A stretch of 64,000 nucleotides of DNA from positions 1 through 64,000 of the forward strand of contig CAZHKE010000009.1 in NCBI GenBank assembly GCA_964532485.1. Direction: 5' to 3'. Position 1 is the stretch's first letter. Each line of letters begins with the position of its first letter. The notes under the pieces were generated by a model, which made no database searches, was not told the DNA's origin, and saw only the letters and a list, made by a program, of their open reading frames with translations. The translations under genes were made by a program, and so were the position numbers. Source of the DNA: DATBSK01 sp964532485. Lineage in GTDB: Bacteria > Actinomycetota > Acidimicrobiia > IMCC26256 > PALSA-555. Of the stretch, positions 1 to 8,133 are shown in pieces.

Positions 1-890
1 TCGAAGCGGACCTCGGGCCGGATGCGGTCGACGAACCGCACCTTCACCGCCTGGCCGTACAGATCGCCGTCGAAGTCGAGGAGGAACGCCTCGAGCAACG
101 ACTTCTCGGCGTGCTCGTAGAACGTGGGACGGCGCCCGAGCGAGATCGCGCACCCGCGCTCCACCTCGTCCCCGTCGAGGAACGTGCCCGCGTAGATCCC
201 GTCGGCCGGCAGGCACGTTCGGGCGGGCACCGCGACGTTGGCGGTCGGGAACCCCAGCTCTCGCCCGCGGTGATCGCCCTCCTCGACGGTCCCCCGCACC
301 TCGTGTGGCCGGGTCGGGCGCCCGAGCAAGCGTGCCGCGCCGGCGACATCGCCGGCCTCGAGCAGCTCGCGCACCCGCGTCGACGAGTACGGCTGACCCG
401 TCGTGTCGCCCTCGACGGGGACGAGCCCGAGACCGAGGACCTCGAACCCGAGCTCCGCGCCCATCTGCTCCAGCAGCTTCACCGTGCCGTGACGCCGGTG
501 GCCGAAGTGGAAGTCGGCGCCGACCACCACGAGGCTCGCGCCGAGCCCCTTCACGAGCACGTCGAGCACGAACTCCTCGGCGGGCTCGTGGCTGCGCGCT
601 TCGTCGAACGTCAGCACGAACGTCGTGTCGACGAAGCCGGTCTCGGCCAACAGCTCGACCTTCTGCTCGAGCGTCGTCAACAGCTTCGGCGCGGTCTCGG
701 GCCGCACGATCTCGGCCGGATGGCGATCGAACGTGCAGCAGACCGCATCGTGCCCGCGCGCGACCGCGAGGTCGCGCACGAGTCGCAACACGGCCTGGTG
801 ACCGAGATGCACGCCGTCGTAGGCACCGATCGTCACGACGGATCCCGAGGGAGGCGGCGTGTAGGCCGCGAGGTCGGTGACGACCTCCAT
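1..890 (-). CDS. ribF: Bifunctional riboflavin kinase / FAD synthetase RibF (3' end cut by window)
   Basis: Phosphorylates riboflavin to FMN and adenylylates FMN to FAD. Read from an ATG at 888-890, the protein begins MEVVTDLAAYTPPPSGSVV. The nucleotidyltransferase signature GAYDGVHLGH lies near residues 22-31 and DRHP near 55. The C-terminal riboflavin-kinase domain carries GRELGFPTAN and PADGIYAG. About 296 residues are present, so only a short C-terminal stretch of a normal 300-330-residue RibF is missing beyond base 1. Its ATG overlaps the truB TGA (ATGA), the last junction of the rimP-nusA-infB-truB operon and a sign of translational coupling. Confidence 0.95.
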   Translation of the reverse strand, partial: MEVVTDLAAYTPPPSGSVVTIGAYDGVHLGHQAVLRLVRDLAVARGHDAVCCTFDRHPAEIVRPETAPKLLTTLEQKVELLAETGFVDTTFVLTFDEARSHEPAEEFVLDVLVKGLGASLVVVGADFHFGHRRHGTVKLLEQMGAELGFEVLGLGLVPVEGDTTGQPYSSTRVRELLEAGDVAGAARLLGRPTRPHEVRGTVEEGDHRGRELGFPTANVAVPARTCLPADGIYAGTFLDGDEVERGCAISLGRRPTFYEHAEKSLLEAFLLDFDGDLYGQAVKVRFVDRIRPEVRF

Positions 891-1777
891 CACGCGGCCT
901 CGGCCGACGCGACCACGACGGCCGGCTTCACACCCGCGCCCCGCCGCTCGTAGACCGCGAGCAGCGCGCCGTCCGGCCCGACGACGGCGAACGGGCCGTC
1001 GCCCTCCGTCGGCAGCGCACCAGCGGTGAACGTCGCGCCGTGGCGCACGGCGCGGGCCCGCTCGTCGTCGACGCTCACCCGCTCGAGATCCCGCATCGCG
1101 GCCGCCGGCGCGATCACGCAACCCGCTGGGTCGTCGGTGATCCCGTCGAGGTCGTGGGCCTCACGGAGGGTGAACGAGCCGACGCCCGTACGCCGCAGTG
1201 ACTCGAGGTGCGCGCAACCACCCAACGCCGCGCCGAGGTCGGCGGCGAGCGTTCGGACGTAGGTCCCCGACGAGCACGACACCGCGATCGTCGCCAGCGG
1301 GTAGGGACCGGGCTCGAACGCCGCGATCGTGAGCGAGTCGACGTGCACCCGACGGACGGGTCGCTCCACGTCTTCTCCGGCTCGAGCGAGCTCGTGCAAC
1401 CGCCGACCTCCGACCTTCACGGCCGAGACCATGGGCGGCAGCTGCTCGATGTCGCCGACGAAGCGGCGTGCGGCGATGTCGACCTGCTCACGGGTCACGG
1501 GCATCGGCGCCTGGTCGAGCACGTCGCCCGCCGCGTCGAGCGTGCTCGTCGCGACACCGAAGCGGATGGTGCCGTCGTAGGTCTTGCCCGCGACCTGCAG
1601 GAAGCGCAGGAGCCGCGTCACTCGGCCGAGCCCGACGAGCAGCACCCCGGTCGCGTCGGGGTCGAGCGTGCCGGCGTGGCCCACGCGTCGCTGGCGGTAG
1701 ACCTTGCGGAGCTTGGCCACGACGTCGTGCGAGGTGAACCCGGCCGGCTTGTCGACGACGACAAGACCGTCCGTCAT
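890..1777 (-). CDS. truB: tRNA pseudouridine(55) synthase TruB
   Basis: Makes pseudouridine 55 in the T-loop of tRNAs. The 295-residue protein starts MTDGLVVVDKPAGFTSHDVV and has the catalytic-Asp motif GHAGTLDPDATGVL near residues 36-49, then GTYVRTLAADLG further on, as in the family. I chose the ATG at 1775-1777 because the N-terminus aligns with TruB and the longer upstream reading frame is only the shadow of nrnA. It sits downstream of nrnA and overlaps ribF by 4 nt. A palindromic repeat element lies directly upstream of its start codon, so the 5' region of this gene would carry a strong hairpin. Confidence 0.96.
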   Translation of the reverse strand: MTDGLVVVDKPAGFTSHDVVAKLRKVYRQRRVGHAGTLDPDATGVLLVGLGRVTRLLRFLQVAGKTYDGTIRFGVATSTLDAAGDVLDQAPMPVTREQVDIAARRFVGDIEQLPPMVSAVKVGGRRLHELARAGEDVERPVRRVHVDSLTIAAFEPGPYPLATIAVSCSSGTYVRTLAADLGAALGGCAHLESLRRTGVGSFTLREAHDLDGITDDPAGCVIAPAAAMRDLERVSVDDERARAVRHGATFTAGALPTEGDGPFAVVGPDGALLAVYERRGAGVKPAVVVASAEAA

Positions 1778-1778
1778 C

Positions 1779-1838
1779 ACTGCGTCGCTCGCTGCGCCGC
1801 AGGGTACCTGCGGCGCGGTCGCTCGCTCCGCTGCTGGC
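1779..1838. repeat. Palindromic repeat element, copy A (truB/nrnA gap)
   Basis: Octamer CGCTCGCT, 10-nt arm (1794-1803), loop GTA, complementary arm (1807-1816), 3 nt, then CGCTCGCT again and CCGCTGCTG. All ten base pairs form. Outer flanks match the copies at 15445-15556 and 60376-60435, but the stem sequence is different while pairing is kept. It fills most of the 85-nt gap between the nrnA stop and the truB start. Confidence 0.8.
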
Positions 1839-1862
1839 GCCCGAGCAACCTCGGCGCGTTCG

Positions 1863-2846
1863 TCACAGGGCCGCGCGGATGCGGGCGACGAGGGTGTCGA
1901 GGTCGAGCTCCGACGTGAAGCCCGCCGCGAACCGGTGCCCACCACCACCGTGGGCCTCCGCGATGCGGCGCACGTCGACCGCGCCGAGCGAGCGCAGGCT
2001 GACCCGGATGGCCCCGTCGACCTCCTCCTTGAGCACGCACGCGACCTCGGCTTCCGACGTTCGGCGCACGATGTCGATGAGGCCCTCGATCTCCTCCATC
2101 TCGACGTCATGACGCTCGAGCATGTCCTGGGTGACCGCCGTCCAGACGAAGCGCTGCTCCCGGACGAGCTCGGCGCGGCCGAGCGCCTCGCCGAGGAGCT
2201 GGAGATAGGCGAAGCGGTGCTCCTCGAAGAGTGTGCGTGACAGCCGCTCGACGGGCACGTCGTAGCTCGAGAGGCGCGCGGCCATCTCGAACACGGCAGG
2301 AGTCGTCGTGTCGTACTGGAAGCGCCCGGTGTCGCAGACCAGCGCGGCGTAGAGGCAGATCGCTGCATCGCGAACGAGGTCGAGGCCGAGCTCGTCGATC
2401 AGCTGCAGCGTCACCCAGCCGCTCGCGGCGGCGTCGGGATCGATGACGTTGATCGTCCCGTACCGGTCGTTCGAGATGTGGTGGTCGATCACGATCAGCT
2501 CGTGAGCGCCCTTGGCCGCGCGCTCGAGCTCACCGAGGCGACCGAGCGAGCCGCAATCGAACGTCACCATCACGTCGGGCTCGGGCGGGAACTCCTGTGG
2601 CGGAACCAGCAGGTCGAGCCCGGGCAGCTCCCGGTAGTGCGGCGCGGTCACGAACGGCGGCGGGAACGAGGCGACGACCGCGTAGCCCGCCGCGCTGAGC
2701 ACGTGGAAGAGCCCGAGCATCGAGCCGAGCGCGTCACCATCGGGGTTGACGTGACACGCGAGCGCGACGCGCTCGGCGCCGCGGACCGCGTCGGCGGCGG
2801 CACGCAGCGACGACTCGATGCTCGGCGCGTCTTGTTGTCGGCTCAT
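1863..2846 (-). CDS. nrnA: NrnA-type DHH/DHHA1 nanoRNase / pAp phosphatase
   Basis: Degrades 2-5-nt RNA fragments and/or 3'-phosphoadenosine 5'-phosphate. Of 327 residues, the N-terminal DHH phosphoesterase domain shows the metal-binding motifs HVNPDGDALGS (near residues 32-42), FDCGS and VIDHH. The C-terminal DHHA1 domain has the glycine-rich substrate loop AHGGGGHRFAAG. The position between rbfA and truB is typical for Actinomycetota. The ATG overlaps the rbfA TGA (ATGA). A pAp phosphatase activity would suit the sulfur-assimilation genes further along, but APS rather than PAPS reductase appears to be used here, so RNA decay is the safer role. Confidence 0.93.
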   Translation of the reverse strand: MSRQQDAPSIESSLRAAADAVRGAERVALACHVNPDGDALGSMLGLFHVLSAAGYAVVASFPPPFVTAPHYRELPGLDLLVPPQEFPPEPDVMVTFDCGSLGRLGELERAAKGAHELIVIDHHISNDRYGTINVIDPDAAASGWVTLQLIDELGLDLVRDAAICLYAALVCDTGRFQYDTTTPAVFEMAARLSSYDVPVERLSRTLFEEHRFAYLQLLGEALGRAELVREQRFVWTAVTQDMLERHDVEMEEIEGLIDIVRRTSEAEVACVLKEEVDGAIRVSLRSLGAVDVRRIAEAHGGGGHRFAAGFTSELDLDTLVARIRAAL

Positions 2847-3223
2847 CGCGGCTTCTTCTGGCGCGGGTTCTGCTGGGAGCGGAGATCGCGGAGGATCGCC
2901 TCGACGCGCTGACCCGCCTCGATCGCCGGGTCCTCGCGGAAGTGCAGCTTCGGAACGTACTTCAGGCGCACCTCGCGGCCCAATGCCGATCGCAGATGGC
3001 GTGACGCGGCGTCGAGCCCCTCGGCGATCTCGGGGTCGTGGTCGCCGAGCGCCGCATAGAAGACGGTGGCGTGACGGAGGTCGGGGCTCACGTCGACCCC
3101 TGTGATCGTCACGAGGTCGAGGCGCGGGTCGCCCAGGCGCTCGAGGCGCTCGGCGAGCGTCTCGCGGACCACCTCGTTGACACGAAGCGTGCGCGGGTAG
3201 CGGCGTGCGGCCCGATCAGGCAT
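2843..3223 (-). CDS. rbfA: 30S ribosome-binding factor RbfA
   Basis: Binds the 5' region of 16S rRNA and aids late 30S maturation. The 126-residue protein begins MPDRAARRYPRTLRVNE, with a KH-like core including ITGVDVSPDLRHATVFYA. I used the ATG at 3221-3223 since residues upstream in the same frame are the shadow of the DUF503 gene. It overlaps that gene by 8 nt and nrnA by 4 nt, so it is embedded in a coupled operon. A short Gln/Lys-rich tail ends the protein. Confidence 0.94.
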   Translation of the reverse strand: MPDRAARRYPRTLRVNEVVRETLAERLERLGDPRLDLVTITGVDVSPDLRHATVFYAALGDHDPEIAEGLDAASRHLRSALGREVRLKYVPKLHFREDPAIEAGQRVEAILRDLRSQQNPRQKKPR

Positions 3224-3694
3224 CGAGGTCACCGGCCAGCTCGTCGGCGTCGAGCCAGGCGGTCTCGGTGTCGAGCAGCTCGATGCCCGGCGCGTGGGCA
3301 ACGTGGCGCTCGACCGTCGCGAGGATCTCGCGCACGCGCCCCTCGCTCTCGGCGACGACGGCGACCGCGATCGCCGCGCGCTGCCACGTGTCTTGGTGAT
3401 CGACCTCGGCGACGGAGATCTTCATGCGGTGGCGGAGTCCGTCGACGATCGGGCGGATGGCCGCGCGCTTCGNNNNNNNNNNNNNNNNNNNNNNNNNNNN
3501 NNNNNNNNNNNNNNNNNNNNNNNNNNNNNNNNNNNNNNNNNNNNNNNNNNNNNNNNNNNNNNNNNNNNNNNNATCTTCATGCGGTGGCGGAGTCCGTCGA
3601 CGATCGGGCGGATGGCCGCGCGCTTCGCCTTGAGCGATCGGCTCTCCGGCACGAAGAGCTCGAAGCGAACCGCTGCTGCATGCACGCACCCCAT
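3216..3694 (-). CDS. DUF503 (YlxP-like) protein, split by an artefactual N gap
   Basis: Small conserved protein usually found between infB and rbfA; its molecular role is unclear. The 5' part reads MGCVHAAAVRFELFVPESRS, the 3' part ends TAWLDADELAGDLDA. A 100-N gap (3473-3572) interrupts it, but the 55 bases before and after the gap are identical. Removing 155 bases (gap plus one repeat) gives an uninterrupted 107-residue protein, the normal family size. I therefore regard the gene as intact and the break as an assembly artefact. It starts 31 nt after the infB stop and overlaps rbfA by 8 nt. Confidence 0.9.
3473..3572. other. 100-N scaffold gap 1 flanked by a 55-bp duplicate
   Basis: The N run is flanked by identical 55-bp sequences at 3418-3472 and 3573-3627. 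This is what a scaffolder leaves when two contigs that overlap by a k-mer of 55 are joined with a fixed 100-N spacer. Collapsing it keeps the DUF503 reading frame open. Confidence 0.93.
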
Positions 3695-3725
3695 TGTCGC
3701 GCCGGGGCCGTCACGCCATGCGCCG

Positions 3726-6422
3726 TCAGCTTCGGGCGACTTCCTTGAGGTCGTACGTCTCGATGACGTCGCCTGCCTTCAGGTCCTGGAAGTCGGACAG
3801 GCCGATGCCGCACTCGAAGCCCGCCTGCACCTCGCGGGCGTCGTCCTTGAAGCGCTTGAGCGAGCTGATCGCGCCGTTCCAGATGACCGTGCCCTCGCGG
3901 AGGAACCGCACCTTCGAGCCCCGGGTGATGACACCGTCGCGCACGAAGCATCCGGCGACCTTGCCGACGCGTGGCACGCCGAACACCTCCCGCACCTCGG
4001 CCTCACCGGTGACCACCTCTTCGAACTCGGGCTGCAACATGCCGATGAGGGCGGCGCTGACGTCTTCGAGCACCTGGTAGATGACCTCGTAGAGCCGCAG
4101 CTCCACCTTCTCGAAGTCGGCCCGCTCGCGTGCCTTGCGGTCGGGGCGGACGTTGAACCCGATGACCGTCGCGTTGGACACCGCGGCGAGATCGACGTCG
4201 GACTCGGTGATCCCACCGACACCGCGGTGCACGAACGAGAGCCGCACCTCCTCGTGCTCGTGGTCGAGCTTGCGCAGCGCGTCGGTGAGCGCCTCGAGGG
4301 ATCCCTGCACGTCGGCCTTGAGCACGAGATTGAGGGTCGCCACCTCGCCCCGCTGGACCATCGCGAAGATGTCTTCGAGGCGGGAGCCACCCGCCAGCGT
4401 CATCGGGTGTGCCAGGTTCGCGGCGCGACGCCGGAAGGCACGCGCCTCGGCAACCGTGCGCGCGGTCTTGTCGTCGGGAGCGACCCGCAGCTCGTCGCCG
4501 GCCAGCGGCACGTCATCGAGCCCGAGCACCTCGACCGGGGTGGATGGCCCGGCCTCCTGCACCTGCTGGTTGTGGTCGTCGAACATCGCGCGCACGCGCC
4601 CCCAACCGCCGCCCGCGACAACCGGCTCGCCCGGGTGCAGCGTGCCGCGCTCGACGATCGCGGTGACCACCGGACCGCGCCCGGGGTCGAGGTTCGACTC
4701 GAGCACGAACGCGCGCGCCGGCGCGGTCGGGTTCGTCGCGAGCTCCTCGACCTCGGCGACCAGCAAGATCCCCTCGAGCAGCTCTTCGATGCCCTGACCG
4801 GTGGGCGCCGCGACGTCGAGCACCATCGTGTCGCCACCCCAGGCCTCGGGGACGAGCCCCTGCTCGACGAGCTGCTGGCGTGCCCGCTCGGGGTTCCCGT
4901 CCTCGCGGTCCACCTTCGTGACCGCGACGATGATCGGGACCTCGGCGGCCCGTGCGTGGCTGATCGCCTCGACCGTCTGGGGCATGACCCCGTCGTCGGC
5001 GGCGACCACGAGGATCGCGATGTCGGTCGCCTGCGCACCGCGAGCACGCATCGCGGTGAACGCTTCGTGGCCCGGCGTGTCGATGAACGTGATCGGCTTG
5101 CCGTGGTGCTCCACCTGGTACGCACCGATGTGCTGGGTGATGCCGCCGGCCTCGTCCGCCACGACGTTGGCCTCGCGGATGCGGTCCAGCAGCGTGGTCT
5201 TCCCGTGGTCGACGTGACCCATCACCGTGACGATCGGCGCTCGGGTCACGAGCAGGCTCTCGTCCTCGTCTTCGTCGTCGTCACCGAGCAGCGCCTGCAG
5301 CTCGAGCTCCTGCTCCTGGCCGGGCTCGACGAGCAGCACCTCGGCACCGAGCGTCTCGGCGATGAGCTCGATCATCTCGTCGGCGAGCGACTGCGTGCCG
5401 GTCACCATCTCGCCCGCGTCGAACAGCAGCCGCACGAGGTCGGCGGTGTTGCGATTCAGCTTGGGAGCGACCTCCTGGATCGTGCTGCCGCGCGGCACCA
5501 CGATCTCGCCCTCGGGAACCGGTGCATCGATCGGCGTGAGCGTCGGAGCCGCCTGCGGCCCCAGCTCCTCGAGGTTGCGACGACGGCGCTTCTTGCGACG
5601 CGGGCGCGCACCACCCGGGCGACCGCGACCGCCCGGCCCGCCACCGGGACCACCACGGCCGCCAGGGCCACCGCCGGGACCGCCACGACCGCCGCCGGGA
5701 CCGCCACGACCCCCGGGCCCGCCGCCGCCCGGGCGCGGCGCGTACCCACCACCCGGGCCGCTCGGACTGCGTCGCTGGAACCCGCCACCTCCGCCCGGCG
5801 GACCGCCGCCACCGGGACGTGGCGCTCCGCCACCGGGCGCGAACGTGCGTCCACCGCCACCGGGCGGCGGCGGCACGCGCCGCTGCCCCGGCGGAGGCGG
5901 GATCGGCTTGCCGGTCGCCGACTTGAGCATCTCGGGAGACGGCTCGGCTGCCGGCGTCGGCGCCGCGGGCGCGGCGGGGCGCGCCGGCTCGGGCGGTGCC
6001 TCGGGGATCCCGCCCGTGGACCGCACGACGCGCGCGGCCGGCCGCTCGGGCTCGACGACGCCGGGCTCGGGGATGCCACCGGTCGAGCGCACGACGCGGT
6101 GCGGTGCCGGCTCGGGCGCCGGCTCGGCGGCGGGTGCCTCGGGCGCCGGTGCCGCGGCTCGCGCCGGCTCCTCGGGCGTCGCGACAGCCTTCTTCGCCGG
6201 CTCCGGCTCCGGCTCGGGCTCCGGCTCGGGCTCCTCGACGGGCTCGCGGCGCATGCCCTTCGAGTCCGCCAGGCGGCGGACGCGATCGGCCATCGGGTCC
6301 TCGATGCTCGAGGAGTGGCTCTTGACGCCGATCTTCAGCTCGTTCGCGAGCTCGAGCACGTCCTCGTTGGCGATGCCGAGCTCACGAGCCAGCTCGTAGA
6401 TCCTGATCTTCTTCGTCGCCAC
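3726..6422 (-). CDS. infB: Translation initiation factor IF-2
   Basis: GTPase that places initiator tRNA on the 30S subunit and promotes subunit joining. I start at GTG 6420-6422 (MATKKIRIYELARELG), the conserved IF2_N beginning; upstream residues are a shadow of ylxR. Order in the 898 residues: IF2_N (1-55), a Pro/Gly/Arg-rich low-complexity stretch (about 75-290), a second IF2_N, then the G domain with GHVDHGKTT (near 401), DTPGHEAF and TKVD, and the C-terminal initiator-tRNA-binding domains. The long RG/GP linker is common in actinobacterial IF-2. It lies between ylxR and DUF503 in the nusA operon. Confidence 0.97.
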   Translation of the reverse strand: MATKKIRIYELARELGIANEDVLELANELKIGVKSHSSSIEDPMADRVRRLADSKGMRREPVEEPEPEPEPEPEPAKKAVATPEEPARAAAPAPEAPAAEPAPEPAPHRVVRSTGGIPEPGVVEPERPAARVVRSTGGIPEAPPEPARPAAPAAPTPAAEPSPEMLKSATGKPIPPPPGQRRVPPPPGGGGRTFAPGGGAPRPGGGGPPGGGGGFQRRSPSGPGGGYAPRPGGGGPGGRGGPGGGRGGPGGGPGGRGGPGGGPGGRGRPGGARPRRKKRRRRNLEELGPQAAPTLTPIDAPVPEGEIVVPRGSTIQEVAPKLNRNTADLVRLLFDAGEMVTGTQSLADEMIELIAETLGAEVLLVEPGQEQELELQALLGDDDEDEDESLLVTRAPIVTVMGHVDHGKTTLLDRIREANVVADEAGGITQHIGAYQVEHHGKPITFIDTPGHEAFTAMRARGAQATDIAILVVAADDGVMPQTVEAISHARAAEVPIIVAVTKVDREDGNPERARQQLVEQGLVPEAWGGDTMVLDVAAPTGQGIEELLEGILLVAEVEELATNPTAPARAFVLESNLDPGRGPVVTAIVERGTLHPGEPVVAGGGWGRVRAMFDDHNQQVQEAGPSTPVEVLGLDDVPLAGDELRVAPDDKTARTVAEARAFRRRAANLAHPMTLAGGSRLEDIFAMVQRGEVATLNLVLKADVQGSLEALTDALRKLDHEHEEVRLSFVHRGVGGITESDVDLAAVSNATVIGFNVRPDRKARERADFEKVELRLYEVIYQVLEDVSAALIGMLQPEFEEVVTGEAEVREVFGVPRVGKVAGCFVRDGVITRGSKVRFLREGTVIWNGAISSLKRFKDDAREVQAGFECGIGLSDFQDLKAGDVIETYDLKEVARS

Positions 6423-6484
6423 GTGTGGCTCGTCCCGTCCTGTCTCGTCGTCCGCTCTCGGCTGGCGCTCAGCCGATGCCGCTC

Positions 6485-6769
6485 TCAAGTGACCGAGCGG
6501 CCATCCAGTCTCGCACGCAGGTGCACGACGTCGGCGTTGGAGACCGTGCCGCGCAGCGCCCGCGCGAGCGCGCCTCGCTTCGCGGCTTCGTCGAGGCACC
6601 CACGACCCCCCTGGCGTGGTGCACACACCCAAGCGCCCCGACCGTCGCCCCGACCGACGTCGATCGTCCCATCGGCGCGCCGAAAGATCCGCACGAGCGT
6701 GCGTGCGGGCGCGCGGCGGCGGCAGCCGACGCACGTGCGCAGGGGCTCATGATGGCGGTCACGCGTCAC
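6485..6769 (-). CDS. ylxR: YlxR (DUF448) family nucleic-acid-binding protein
   Basis: Small basic protein found between nusA and infB in many bacteria; implicated in RNA binding and rnpB/RNase P regulation in other species. The core begins EPLRTCVGCRRRAPARTLVR and contains GRGAWVC, both diagnostic. I propose GTG 6767-6769, giving 94 residues and an 11-nt overlap with the nusA 3' end; the start is uncertain because no ATG precedes the conserved core in frame. A 62-nt gap containing a modest hairpin follows before infB. Confidence 0.85.
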   Translation of the reverse strand: MTRDRHHEPLRTCVGCRRRAPARTLVRIFRRADGTIDVGRGDGRGAWVCAPRQGGRGCLDEAAKRGALARALRGTVSNADVVHLRARLDGRSVT

Positions 6770-8069
6770 TCGCGGTCGCCTTGTCGGGCACGGGCGTGCT
6801 GTCGACCGCCGCCACCGGCTCGACGGGCTCGCCCTCTGCAGCGGAGGGCACCGGCTCGACGGGCTCGCCCTCTGCAGCCGAGGGCACCGGCTCGACGGGC
6901 TCGCCGTCCGCGCTCGCGGGAGCCTCGCTCGATGTCCCCTCGCCCTCGGTTGCGGCGTCGCCCCGGGCGGCGGCCGGCGACGCGTACCCGGCCTCGGCTG
7001 CCGAGATCGTCTCACCACCCCCGGCGGGCTGGAAGACGAGCTCGCCCGAATCGCTCTTGACCCATTCGCCCTCGGCGTAGTCGACCTCGCCGGTCTCCTC
7101 TTCTTGGAGCTGCGTCTCGCTCTTGATGTCGACGCGCCACCCAGAGAGGCGCGCGGCGAGGCGGGCGTTCTGCCCCTCCTTGCCGATCGCGAGCGACAGC
7201 TGGAAGTCGGGGACGATCACCTCGGCCGTGCCGGTGTCCTCCTTGATGCGCACTTCGCGGACCCGCGCCGGCGCGAGCGCCTTCTGCACGAACTCTGCGG
7301 CGTCGTCGGTGTAGGGGACGATGTCGACCTTCTCGCCGCGCAGCTCGTTCACCACCATGCGGACGCGCGAGCCGCGTGCGCCGACGCACGCGCCGACGGG
7401 GTCGACGTTGGCGTCGTTGGACGCGACCGCGATCTTCGTGCGGTGGCCCGGCTCGCGGGCGATCGCCTTGAGCTCCACGACGCCGTCGACGATCTCGGGC
7501 ACCTCGAGCTCGAAGAGCCGCTTCACGAGGCCGGGATGCGTGCGCGACACCACGATCTGGGGACCCTTCGCCGTCTTGCGCACCTCGACGATGTAGGCCT
7601 TGAGCCGGCTGCCGTGCTCGTAGCGCTCGTTCTGCACCTGTTCGGCCTGTGGGAGCAGCGCCTCGACGCGCCCGAGGTCGAGCAGCGTGTAGCGCTGGTC
7701 GGTCTGCTGGATGATGCCGGTGACGATCTCGCCTTCCTTGCCGGCGTACTCCTCGTACTTGCTCTCGCGCTCGACGTCGCGAATCCGCTGCAGGATCACC
7801 TGCTTCGCGGTCTGGGCCGCGATGCGCCCGAAGTCGTCGGGCGTGTCGTCCCACTCGCGGACGACGTTCCCCTCCTCGTCGAGCTCCTGAGCGATCACAC
7901 GGATGTCGCCCGTCTCGACGTCGATCTCGACGAGCGCCTCTTCCGCCGCGTTCGGCATCCGCTTGTACGCCGTCACGAGCGCGTTGGCAAGCGCCTCGAG
8001 CATGATCTCGATGGAGATGCCCTTCTCGCGCTCGATGTTCTCGAGCGCCTCCATCATCTCCGAGTTCAT
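6759..8069 (-). CDS. nusA: Transcription termination/antitermination factor NusA
   Basis: Binds RNA polymerase and nascent RNA, modulating pausing, termination and antitermination. The 436 residues start MNSEMMEALENIEREKGISI. They contain the N-terminal polymerase-binding domain (1-125), an S1 domain (about 130-200) and two KH domains (about 200-345, with GACVGARGSRVR and AIGKEGQNARLAARL). Beyond residue ~346 is an acidic tail unlike classical NusA, encoded in part by a 36-bp tandem DNA repeat (12-residue unit EPVEPVPSAAEG). It lies downstream of rimP and upstream of ylxR, the universal order. Confidence 0.97.
   Translation of the reverse strand: MNSEMMEALENIEREKGISIEIMLEALANALVTAYKRMPNAAEEALVEIDVETGDIRVIAQELDEEGNVVREWDDTPDDFGRIAAQTAKQVILQRIRDVERESKYEEYAGKEGEIVTGIIQQTDQRYTLLDLGRVEALLPQAEQVQNERYEHGSRLKAYIVEVRKTAKGPQIVVSRTHPGLVKRLFELEVPEIVDGVVELKAIAREPGHRTKIAVASNDANVDPVGACVGARGSRVRMVVNELRGEKVDIVPYTDDAAEFVQKALAPARVREVRIKEDTGTAEVIVPDFQLSLAIGKEGQNARLAARLSGWRVDIKSETQLQEEETGEVDYAEGEWVKSDSGELVFQPAGGGETISAAEAGYASPAAARGDAATEGEGTSSEAPASADGEPVEPVPSAAEGEPVEPVPSAAEGEPVEPVAAVDSTPVPDKATASDA
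6813..6907. repeat. 36-bp tandem repeat in the nusA 3' end, about 2.6 copies
   Basis: Units begin at 6813, 6849 and 6885, each starting CACCGGCTCGACGGGCTCG. Each of the first two units also contains a small hairpin (GCCCTC/GAGGGC). The period is a multiple of three, so copy-number change adds or removes whole 12-residue units from the NusA tail. Confidence 0.85.
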
Positions 8070-8133
8070 GCGTCGCTCCGCTCCGCGCGCGGGCAGAGCG
8101 CGTGCCGAGTCACCGCTCCGCTTCGCTTCGTGT

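Noticed and set aside
3216..3694. Broken DUF503 pseudogene
   Set aside because: The break coincides with a fake gap; collapse restores the full protein.
3294..6752. Plus-strand open frame of over 1100 codons opposite infB
   Set aside because: It runs antisense to a clear infB and has no recognisable domain; high GC makes long antisense frames common.
8072..8133. Hairpin-like GC-rich spacer between rimP and nusA as another repeat copy
   Set aside because: GCGCGCG/CGCGTGC can pair, but the CGCTCGCT octamers and 3-nt loop are absent; too weak to include.
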